NCBI GenBank assembly: GCA_027346125.1
Contig: DAIEST010000102.1
Coordinates: forward strand, 1-12,136
Direction: 5' to 3'
Length of the DNA stretch: 12,136 nt
Source of the DNA: Leptospirillum sp.
Lineage (GTDB): Bacteria; Nitrospirota; Leptospirillia; Leptospirillales; Leptospirillaceae
Part shown: positions 6,647 through 12,136 of the stretch, in pieces
Layout: every line of letters starts with the position of its first letter
Position numbering within the stretch: the first letter of the stretch is position 1
The notes under the pieces: model-generated
Seen by the model: the letters and a program-made list of their open reading frames with translations, nothing else
The model's database searches: none
What the model was told of the DNA's origin: nothing
Translations under genes and position numbers: made by a program

Positions 6647-6854
6647 GGATCTTCCCGGTCTTTCCGGAGGTTCTCCGTGGTCTCGCTCCTGCCTGGTTCG
6701 GCTGCAGGATTTGTCTTCCGGACACGGAAGACATCGATATGGGAGTCTCGGTACCTGTCCGGGTGAGTGCCGGTACTGCGGTGCTGTACAGGATCGTGAA
6801 AAGGTCCGGAAGCGGATCGCAGATGAGCGTTTTCGGTTTTTGTGGCTGGTTTAA
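6570..6854 (+). CDS. Possible small Cys-containing protein of unknown function
   Basis: This frame continues the reading frame of the HAD-like gene after its TGA and stays open for 105 codons to TAA 6852-6854. Possible starts are TTG 6570 (94 residues) or ATG 6615 (79 residues); neither has a good ribosome site. Near the C-terminus is CPGECRYC, a CX3CX2C pattern like the iron-sulfur motif of radical SAM enzymes, followed by a charged tail (QDREKVRKRIADERF). A radical SAM enzyme would need some 200 more residues after the motif, which are absent, so the match could be chance or a metal-binding knuckle. The stop lies just before the ribosome site of the DUF5069 gene, a natural arrangement. Competing open frames make this uncertain. 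Confidence 0.25.
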   Translation: MSLSFLNGCSGLFREMLLPSAQGGDEDLPGLSGGSPWSRSCLVRLQDLSSGHGRHRYGSLGTCPGECRYCGAVQDREKVRKRIADERFRFLWLV

Positions 6855-6855
6855 C

Positions 6856-6865
6856 GAGGGAGGAG
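6856..6865 (+). promoter_or_regulatory. Strong Shine-Dalgarno that sets the DUF5069 start
   Basis: GAGGGAGGAG ends 5 bp before TTG 6871, the best ribosome site in the area. It lies at the point where homology to the DUF5069 family begins and argues for an internal start rather than ATG 6643. Confidence 0.6.
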
Positions 6866-6870
6866 TGTTC

Positions 6871-7323
6871 TTGACGGATATAAGGGATCTTCTGCGTTCA
6901 CCGCGCGAAACGCTGGGGGGCTATGCCATTCTGCCGAGGTTGATCGACAAGGTCAGGCTTTTTGAAGCGGGACGCCTGCCCGAAGCGTATCGGGGCAATC
7001 TCCTGAGCCCCGGGGTTTTTGACGGCCGCTTTCTGGAATTCAAGAAAATCGAGCCGGAGGCAATCCGGAAGGCGATATTGTCCAGTTCCGATGACAAGGC
7101 AATCCTCCTTTGGGTTGAACAAAACGGCGTTCCCCGGTCCGATGAGGAAAAGAACGCATGGATCCGGTCGATCGAGCAGGATATTCCCGATGCCGTTCGG
7201 GTGGAAGCACGACGGAAGCTCTATCCCGAAGTGGCCGCCCGTTTCGATCTGTCGCGGATGAATGGGTTCGACATAATCGATATCGATGAAGGGAGGATCG
7301 AGAAACCGTTGAGTCCCCGTTGA
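6871..7323 (+). CDS. DUF5069 domain-containing protein
   Basis: A 150-residue protein from TTG 6871. The N-terminal half follows the DUF5069 pattern: DIRDLLRSPRETLGGYAILPRLIDKVRLFEAGRL (3-36) resembles the family's opening 'DL-x-x-R-x-P-R-S-P-R-x-x-LGG-x-x-ILPR-x-IDK-x-R', with a later FDGRFLEFKKIEP segment. The length fits the family (about 140-150 residues). Its function is unknown; it looks cytosolic, with no signal peptide or membrane helix. The frame is also open back to ATG 6643, which would add 76 residues (226 in all). That ATG overlaps an upstream stop as ATGA, so the longer form cannot be excluded, but the added part has no family match I recognise and the TTG has the better ribosome site. 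Confidence 0.75.
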   Translation: MTDIRDLLRSPRETLGGYAILPRLIDKVRLFEAGRLPEAYRGNLLSPGVFDGRFLEFKKIEPEAIRKAILSSSDDKAILLWVEQNGVPRSDEEKNAWIRSIEQDIPDAVRVEARRKLYPEVAARFDLSRMNGFDIIDIDEGRIEKPLSPR

Positions 7324-7388
7324 GATGAACTTCTTCCATGACGTGTGAGCGAAGTCCATGACTTGAGCCTGTAAGGCCGGATTCCCGT

Positions 7389-7417
7389 TTGAATTCCCTT
7401 GGCGGGTTGTTTAAACT
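7389..7417 (+). promoter_or_regulatory. Weak sigma70-like promoter candidate
   Basis: TTGAAT (7389-7394), a 17-bp spacer and TAAACT (7412-7417) each match four of six consensus positions. It lies in the 107-bp gap before the 7431-8153 gene and could start a new transcription unit. The rest of the gap shows only a short dyad, AAGTC-CAT-GACTT (7352-7364), of doubtful meaning. Confidence 0.25.
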
Positions 7418-7430
7418 GAAACGATAAGAG

Positions 7431-8153
7431 GTGGCTTGGATTGGACGGGGGGTTGCGGTGAGTTCCGTTCCGGAATCGGTGTATGATCCCAATTCCTTTC
7501 TCATCCTGTACCTGATGCCGTCGTCGGCTCTGCCCTTTTTGTGTGCTTCCAGTCCGATCCGTCCCGTGGCCTTTTTTCCCGGAAAAACCCTGGGCGGATT
7601 TCATCTCTCCCTGACTGAAAACCACCGGGCCGTTCTGTCTCCCCTGTCGGGGTATTTCGATTGCGACGGTCGCCGGGGATTCCTCTGGCCTTCCCCGGCG
7701 GAACAGGAGCTGTTGCGGTACAGAAGCGTATCGGGAGCAAGAGGGAAAAAAACTCTTGTGTTCGAGTTCGGCGGGTTTCCGTTCGAGCGCGAAAATCGGC
7801 TGAGCCTCGAGCTGGGATCTCCCTTTCCGTTTCGAAAAGCTGTCCCTTTCCTGGAGTTGCGGCACGGGGTCTTGTATGCCCGGTCGGACTTCGGGGCATG
7901 GTACCGGATGGTCGCTCTGAAGGCCCAATGGCCGGACCGTCTTTTCCGGAGAGTGTCCCGTGGCTGGCGTGTTGTGTCTCTGGCTTACTGTTCTGCCCAT
8001 GTCCGATGCCAGTCGTTAACTCCGGGGAGTGACCGGCGTCTGATGGATCCAGAAATTGCAGCTGGTGATTTTCCCCATATCCGGACGAGGGCGGTACCCG
8101 GGAAGCGGCGTTCCGTCCTCGAAGTCCCTGTTTTTACGAAGGAGCCCCGTTGA
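7431..8153 (+). CDS. Hypothetical protein, no recognised family
   Basis: Up to 240 residues. The start is uncertain: GTG 7431 has no room for its ribosome site (AAGAGG at 7426-7431 runs into it), GTG 7458 has a G-rich stretch at 7447-7452 upstream (231 residues), and an unusual ATT at 7440 is best spaced. GC-rich third positions and amino-acid composition look coding over most of its length. The protein is rich in Phe, Pro, Arg and Ser and reads as beta-rich (LSLTENHRAVLSPLSGYFD, KKTLVFEFGGFPFERENRL, FLELRHGVLYARSDFGAWYRM). I see no clear signal peptide, membrane helix or catalytic motif. The last 45 residues look less ordered. The stop overlaps the next start as TTGA, so it probably shares an operon with the TPR lipoprotein. 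No function assigned. Confidence 0.6.
   Translation: MAWIGRGVAVSSVPESVYDPNSFLILYLMPSSALPFLCASSPIRPVAFFPGKTLGGFHLSLTENHRAVLSPLSGYFDCDGRRGFLWPSPAEQELLRYRSVSGARGKKTLVFEFGGFPFERENRLSLELGSPFPFRKAVPFLELRHGVLYARSDFGAWYRMVALKAQWPDRLFRRVSRGWRVVSLAYCSAHVRCQSLTPGSDRRLMDPEIAAGDFPHIRTRAVPGKRRSVLEVPVFTKEPR
8139..8144 (+). promoter_or_regulatory. Ribosome binding site for the TTG start of the TPR lipoprotein
   Basis: AAGGAG lies 5 bp before TTG 8150. It supports TTG over ATG 8186, which would leave only about a dozen residues before the lipobox Cys and has no ribosome site. Confidence 0.55.
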
Positions 8154-10339
8154 GTCCGGACCGATTTTCCCGTGCCTTTCGTGGCATGGGTTTTCCATTG
8201 CTTTTTCTGATTCTGGGAGGATGTCTGCATTCCCAGGATACCTCTTCCACCCTTCCTCTCCAGGAAACCCGGATCGGAGTTCATAAGCCCGAGCCGATCG
8301 ATCCGCCAAGACCGTGGCAGTCGTATTATCATCAGATTCAGGCGAATGTTGCGATCGGGCTTGAGAATCCCTATCTGGCGCTCGATGAGGTGCGAAAAGC
8401 CATTCGATACCGTCCTGGTTCGATCGATCTCGAGCTTCAGAAAGCGCGCCTTGAGGAACAGATCGGCCAGTATGACTCCGCTCTCCAGACGCTTGCCACA
8501 TTGACGCATGACAATCCGAACCGTCTGCGGCCATGGATGGAGCTTGCCGCCGTCAAGCGCGAACTGGCGCTCAAGACTTCGGATCCGGTCCTTCGGGAAG
8601 AGCAACTCAAAGAGGTCATTCCGATCTATCGGGATCGGGTGCTTGCACTGGATCCGCTGAAGGAAGAGGCGTACGTTGCCTTGTTCGACCTGTACTCGCG
8701 GACGGGAGATCTCGATAAGGGAATGCAGCTTCTGCAGGACGCCGTCCGGAAAAATCCCGGATCGACCTATCTCCCTTTCTATCTTGGTTTTCAATACACG
8801 CGTTCCCACCATTACAACCGGGCCAGAACATTCTTCCAGATGTCTGTCGACCGGAATTCCGGCTTTGAGCCGGGATGGGAGTCTCTCGCGGACCTGTCGG
8901 CACAGAAGGGAGACTGGAAAGATGCGGAAGAGAAGTATCTCCGCATTCTCCAGCGGATTCAGCCGGGGAACGCAGAGGTTGAAGCCAAGCTCCTGAAAGT
9001 CTATCTGGCGGAAAATGCGATTCCCAGGGCGATCGCCTTTCTGGGACAGATCATCGAGGAACATCCCCAGAACGACCGTTTCAGACTGATCCTGTCTTCG
9101 CTTCTGGTCGAACAGAATCGTTTCGGACCGGCCATCGACCAGATCCAGGCCATCATCCGGAAGAACCCCGGAAATCTGAAGCTGCTTTCCTTTCTGGGAA
9201 GCGTCTACGAGCGTTCCCTTCATTTTAACCGGGCCATTTCCAATTACCGTCTGATGATCCAGAAATTCCCCACGAGCTATGAAGGGTATTTTGATCTGGG
9301 AGACCTGTTCCGGAAGCTTGCCAATCCCCGGAATGCGGTTCATTACCTTCTGAAGGCACATCGACTTTCTCCGGAAAAGTGGCAGATCGATTTTGCCCTT
9401 TCGCTTGCCTACGCGGACTGGAAGAAGTACCCCCAGTCCATCCGGGCGATCCATCGGGCAATGGTCCTGAAGCCCGGGAATGCGCTCCTCCTCTTCAACC
9501 GGGGAGTCGTTTACGACCAGTGGAATCATCGGAAGTATCTTTCCCGGGTGCGCGAAGACATGGAACAGTCGATCCGTCTCGATCCCCGTTTTCCGGATGC
9601 GCTGAATTATCTCGGGTATACGGATGTCGAGGAGCACGGCGATCTGGTCCGGGCCCGATATCTTATCCTGAGGGCGCTGACGTTCGATCCGCAGAATCCA
9701 TCCTATCGCGACAGTCTCGCCTGGTGCTACTTCAGGATGGGACAGCTGTTCAGGGCGTTTCGGGAAGAATCCCTGGCTCTGGCCAGCATGCCGGTCGATC
9801 CTACGGTGCTTTCCCATATGGGAAGGATTGAACGGGCTCTTTCCCGTCAGGTGTCATCGAAGTCCATGGACGAGAAGTCCCGCAATGTTCTTTCAAAGGC
9901 AGGTCTATCCGGACCGGAAGCAGGTACCCGGCTTCTGGAGCGCTCCCAGATTCATCTCAGAAAGGCCGCTCTGCTCCATCCGATGAAGCGCAACCGGGTC
10001 CGCCGCTACCTGAAGTATTTCGGGAAACAGGACCCTGATTTCCGGAAAGCACTCAAGAAAGCCCGTATCCTGTGGCACCGGATGCATCCCAAGCGGGGTA
10101 CTGCTTCCCGATATCGGGTCAGAGACGGAGATACGCTCCAGATTATTGCTGCAAAAAGCCGGATCTATGGAGATCCACAGTTCTGGCAGACTATCCTGAA
10201 TGCAAACAAGGCGCTGATCAAGGATCCGAACCACTTGCCCGTCGGGCTGATTCTCAGGATTCCTCCACGGCCTTCGGGAGAACGCGCCGGACTGCAATCC
10301 CGCGAACCCGGGCAGAAAGTGAAGCCGAATTATTCCTGA
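8150..10339 (+). CDS. TPR-repeat lipoprotein with C-terminal LysM domain
   Basis: A 729-residue protein from TTG 8150. A signal peptide with core GFPLLFLILGGC ends in a lipobox, so Cys25 should be lipidated; Leu26 at +2 rather than Asp predicts sorting to the outer membrane. From about 57 to 560 come roughly a dozen TPR-like helical pairs, many ending in the 'NP' turn (RKNPGST, IRKNPGN, LKPGNA, RLDPRF, TFDPQN). They typically form a protein-binding superhelix. After a basic linker, residues 654-705 form a LysM domain (YRVRDGDTLQIIAAKSRIYG...LPVGLILRIPP), which binds peptidoglycan. I infer a periplasmic scaffold tethered to both outer membrane and cell wall. It lies between an unrecognised protein and a sugar aminotransferase, so a role in envelope assembly or polysaccharide export is possible but not shown. 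Confidence 0.9.
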   Translation: MSPDRFSRAFRGMGFPLLFLILGGCLHSQDTSSTLPLQETRIGVHKPEPIDPPRPWQSYYHQIQANVAIGLENPYLALDEVRKAIRYRPGSIDLELQKARLEEQIGQYDSALQTLATLTHDNPNRLRPWMELAAVKRELALKTSDPVLREEQLKEVIPIYRDRVLALDPLKEEAYVALFDLYSRTGDLDKGMQLLQDAVRKNPGSTYLPFYLGFQYTRSHHYNRARTFFQMSVDRNSGFEPGWESLADLSAQKGDWKDAEEKYLRILQRIQPGNAEVEAKLLKVYLAENAIPRAIAFLGQIIEEHPQNDRFRLILSSLLVEQNRFGPAIDQIQAIIRKNPGNLKLLSFLGSVYERSLHFNRAISNYRLMIQKFPTSYEGYFDLGDLFRKLANPRNAVHYLLKAHRLSPEKWQIDFALSLAYADWKKYPQSIRAIHRAMVLKPGNALLLFNRGVVYDQWNHRKYLSRVREDMEQSIRLDPRFPDALNYLGYTDVEEHGDLVRARYLILRALTFDPQNPSYRDSLAWCYFRMGQLFRAFREESLALASMPVDPTVLSHMGRIERALSRQVSSKSMDEKSRNVLSKAGLSGPEAGTRLLERSQIHLRKAALLHPMKRNRVRRYLKYFGKQDPDFRKALKKARILWHRMHPKRGTASRYRVRDGDTLQIIAAKSRIYGDPQFWQTILNANKALIKDPNHLPVGLILRIPPRPSGERAGLQSREPGQKVKPNYS

Positions 10340-10360
10340 TCCCATCTGAAAGGATCGAAT

Positions 10361-11551
10361 GTGTCCGACCCGGGGGCTATCCCGTTTTTCGACCTGACCC
10401 GCCAGTACCAGGAGATCGGGGAATCCGTTCGCCTGGCCGTCAACTCTGTGCTTGGCTCCCAACAGTTTATCCTCGGCGAAGGCGTCAAGCGATTCGAATC
10501 CCGGATGACAGACTATTTCGGCATTCCCGAGGCGATCGGAGTGGCTTCAGGCACGGATGCGCTTCTCCTGCTTCTTCGGGCGGCCGGTCTTTCTTCCGGA
10601 GATGCCGTTCTGGTCCCGTCCTTCACATTCTATGCCTCTGCCAGCGCGATCTGTCTTGCCGGCGGAACTCCTCTCTGGACGGATACCGATCCGGACCTGT
10701 TTCTGGTGACCCCGGCCTTGCTGGAGGAGGCATTGACCTCCCAGGCTGTCCGGAACGCTTCGGGAGCGTGGAGGACACGGGTGGGGGGCCATCCGGTCAA
10801 AGGTGTTCTCGTCGTCCATCTCTACGGGCAAGTTGCCGATATGCGCGCCATTTCCGAATGGGCGGAGCAAAGGAATCTCTGGGTTGTGGAGGATGCCTGT
10901 CAGGCAATCGGTGCCCTGCATGAGGAAAAGAGTCCCGGACACCATTCCCTCGGAGCGGCGTATTCCTTTTTTCCGACCAAAAATCTTGGCGGGGCCGGTG
11001 ACGGGGGTCTTGTGACGACGAAAGATAATCTGGTCGCAGAGCGGATCCGAAGCCTCAGGGTTCATGGAAGCCGGCAACGCTATGTCCATGAAGAACTGGG
11101 ATACAATTCCCGCCTTGATGCGATCCAGGCCGCGGTGATCGAGGCAAAGCTTCCCCATCTTTCCCGCTGGAATGCCCGCAGGCGCCAGATCGCAGAGCGT
11201 TATACGAAGGCTTTTTCGGAACAGGGCTCTTTCGGGACGCCAGTCGTTTCTCCAATGGCCGAGTCCGTGTTTCACCAATATACCGTTTCCTTCCGGCGGG
11301 ATGGCGAGAGGGATCGTGTGCGGGAAGCGTTGTCCGGGGAAAAAATCGGATCCGAGATCTATTATCCCGTTCCCCAGCACCGGCAGGAAGCTTTCCGGAA
11401 TATGCCATTACGGGATCTTCCCTTAACGGACCGGCTTTCGGGGTCGGTGCTTTCCCTGCCCGTTTTCCCGGAATTGACCGATCGTGAACAGGAGCGGATT
11501 ATCCAGTCGGTTCTCAATGCGGTTTCTCGTGAGGGAACGAAAAACGGCTGA
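10361..11551 (+). CDS. DegT/DnrJ/EryC1/StrS family PLP-dependent sugar aminotransferase
   Basis: A 396-residue fold-type I aminotransferase from GTG 10361, with AAAGGA (10349-10354) 6 bp upstream. It opens with IPFFDLTRQY (7-16). ASGTDALLLLL (62-72) binds the cofactor phosphate, PSFTFYASASAI (86-97) follows, the VVEDACQAIGA motif (175-185) supplies the pyridine-binding Asp178, and SFFPTKNLGGAGDGG (202-216) carries the Schiff-base Lys207. HGSRQRYVHEELGYNSRLDAIQAA is the family's substrate/dimer segment. These enzymes transfer an amino group, usually from glutamate, to a keto-sugar nucleotide for O-antigen, capsule or glycan synthesis. The opening and overall layout are like the UDP-acetamido-keto-sugar group, but the substrate cannot be fixed. 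No dehydrogenase or glycosyltransferase is adjacent. The gene starts 21 bp after the TPR lipoprotein and is likely cotranscribed. Confidence 0.92.
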   Translation: MSDPGAIPFFDLTRQYQEIGESVRLAVNSVLGSQQFILGEGVKRFESRMTDYFGIPEAIGVASGTDALLLLLRAAGLSSGDAVLVPSFTFYASASAICLAGGTPLWTDTDPDLFLVTPALLEEALTSQAVRNASGAWRTRVGGHPVKGVLVVHLYGQVADMRAISEWAEQRNLWVVEDACQAIGALHEEKSPGHHSLGAAYSFFPTKNLGGAGDGGLVTTKDNLVAERIRSLRVHGSRQRYVHEELGYNSRLDAIQAAVIEAKLPHLSRWNARRRQIAERYTKAFSEQGSFGTPVVSPMAESVFHQYTVSFRRDGERDRVREALSGEKIGSEIYYPVPQHRQEAFRNMPLRDLPLTDRLSGSVLSLPVFPELTDREQERIIQSVLNAVSREGTKNG

Positions 11552-11580
11552 CCCCGTCGCTCCATCCGACCTGGCTGTTT

Positions 11581-11588
11581 TAAGGAGG
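11581..11588 (+). promoter_or_regulatory. Near-consensus Shine-Dalgarno of the OsmC-family gene
   Basis: TAAGGAGG, 5 bp before ATG 11594, is complementary to the anti-Shine-Dalgarno over its whole length. It is the strongest ribosome site in the window and suggests high expression. Confidence 0.7.
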
Positions 11589-11593
11589 AGAAA

Positions 11594-12115
11594 ATGAACC
11601 ATATCAATCTTGAAGCCCTGGGCAAAACGGTCGCCTCGTTCAGGGCAGACCCTTCAAAAGCCCGAAAAGAAAACACGCTGACAGGAGAATGGAATCCCGG
11701 AGAGAGCGGTCCCCAGTTCCAGTCCAGTCTATCGTTCGAAAAAGGTTCCGTTACCCTGTCGATGGACAATCCGGAATCGATGGGAGGGACCGGATCGGCT
11801 CCCGGGCCGCTTCAGTACTGCCTTTTCGGAATGGCTTCCTGTTTTTCCGGAACCTTCATGATGGTGGCGGCTCAGGAAGGCGTTCGTGTGGAACGTCTCG
11901 GAATCAAGGTCGAGAATACGGTGGACATGACCCGTCCGTTGGGAATTACCCAGAATCCGCTGACGGATGGAGTCCGGATCACGTTGACGGTGAAGAGTGC
12001 CGCTTCGAAGGAAGTGCTGGAGAAGCTGGAAGAGCGCTCCCGGCAACAGTGTCCGGCGGTGTACTGCCTGACGAATCCGATTCCTCTGGCGATCTCCCTG
12101 GTTCGGGAAGGGTAA
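11594..12115 (+). CDS. OsmC family protein (thiol peroxidase-like)
   Basis: A 173-residue cytosolic protein. The OsmC/Ohr fold is indicated by the central helix GPLQYCLFGMASCFSGTFMMVA (71-92), where Cys83 aligns with the peroxidatic Cys of the family's 'LLaALgaC' helix, and by RQQCPAVYCL (150-159), where Cys153 aligns with the resolving Cys. Between them is IKVENTVDMTRPLGI. Family members reduce organic hydroperoxides using the two cysteines; many relatives are less well characterised. Two extra cysteines (76, 158) are present. An N-terminal extension of about 30 residues precedes the first strand. It is separated by 42 bp from the aminotransferase gene and has a very strong ribosome site. 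Whether it acts on hydroperoxides or another thiol substrate cannot be told. Confidence 0.85.
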   Translation: MNHINLEALGKTVASFRADPSKARKENTLTGEWNPGESGPQFQSSLSFEKGSVTLSMDNPESMGGTGSAPGPLQYCLFGMASCFSGTFMMVAAQEGVRVERLGIKVENTVDMTRPLGITQNPLTDGVRITLTVKSAASKEVLEKLEERSRQQCPAVYCLTNPIPLAISLVREG

Positions 12116-12122
12116 GAGCCTG

Positions 12123-12128
12123 AAGGAG
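12123..12128 (+). promoter_or_regulatory. Possible ribosome binding site for a gene beyond the window
   Basis: AAGGAG follows the OsmC stop by 7 bp, and the context AAGGAGCCCC is the same as in front of the TPR lipoprotein. No start codon is reached before the window ends. Confidence 0.25.
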
Positions 12129-12136
12129 CCCCTGAC

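Noticed and set aside
5730..6734. A 334-codon open frame on the minus strand
   Set aside because: It is antisense to the HAD-like gene, is rich in Arg, Ser, Pro and Lys as shadow frames are, and has no motif or ribosome site.
7352..7364. AAGTC-CAT-GACTT dyad and a TCCATGAC direct repeat (7335-7342, 7355-7362)
   Set aside because: The stem is only 5 bp with a 3-base loop and no T-run, so it is not a terminator. Short repeats of this size are expected by chance.
7985..9817. A 610-codon open frame on the minus strand
   Set aside because: It lies opposite the TPR lipoprotein gene, whose plus-strand frame has a lipobox, repeated TPR pattern, LysM and a ribosome site. The antisense frame has no recognisable domain and is explained by codon composition.

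Overview
The window is a dense, almost entirely plus-strand stretch of chromosome-like DNA, moderately GC-rich, with short or overlapping gene junctions throughout. The TolC-type outer-membrane efflux protein, a predicted outer-membrane barrel and an outer-membrane-type lipoprotein point to a didermic (Gram-negative) bacterium. From overall gene style and codon use I would guess a Nitrospirota relative such as Leptospirillum, but no marker gene here proves it. I see no rRNA, tRNA, insertion sequence, phage gene, CRISPR array or clear intrinsic terminator.

Region 1 (1-3403) looks like one export operon. It holds the 3' end of a TolC-family outer-membrane channel, a predicted outer-membrane beta-barrel protein, a bitopic membrane protein with a large periplasmic part and no recognised family, an ABC ATPase and an ABC-2 type permease. 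Three of the four junctions overlap (4, 8 and 8 bp), so the products are probably made together. The substrate is unknown.

Region 2 (3404-7323) begins after a 73-bp gap with a good sigma70-like promoter whose predicted start point falls on the ATG of the next gene. It encodes a ferredoxin-reductase-family flavoprotein, a stand-alone membrane protein with a Cache-like periplasmic sensor domain and no output domain, a degenerate 3-hydroxyacyl-CoA dehydrogenase-like protein that has lost its nucleotide-binding glycines and catalytic His, an ambiguous 330-bp stretch where three frames are open, and a DUF5069 protein. No pathway is obvious.

Region 3 (7324-12136) starts with a 107-bp gap holding a weak promoter candidate. 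It encodes an unrecognised protein of about 240 residues, a long TPR lipoprotein with a C-terminal LysM domain, a DegT/DnrJ/EryC1-type PLP sugar aminotransferase and an OsmC-family thiol peroxidase-like protein. The first two overlap by 4 bp (TTGA). The lipoprotein and aminotransferase suggest envelope or surface-polysaccharide work; OsmC suggests oxidative-stress defence.

Most interesting points: the export operon with two unusual extra components, the probable pseudo-enzyme, the stand-alone Cache sensor, the promoter with a G7 spacer abutting the start codon, and the unresolved region 6540-6870.
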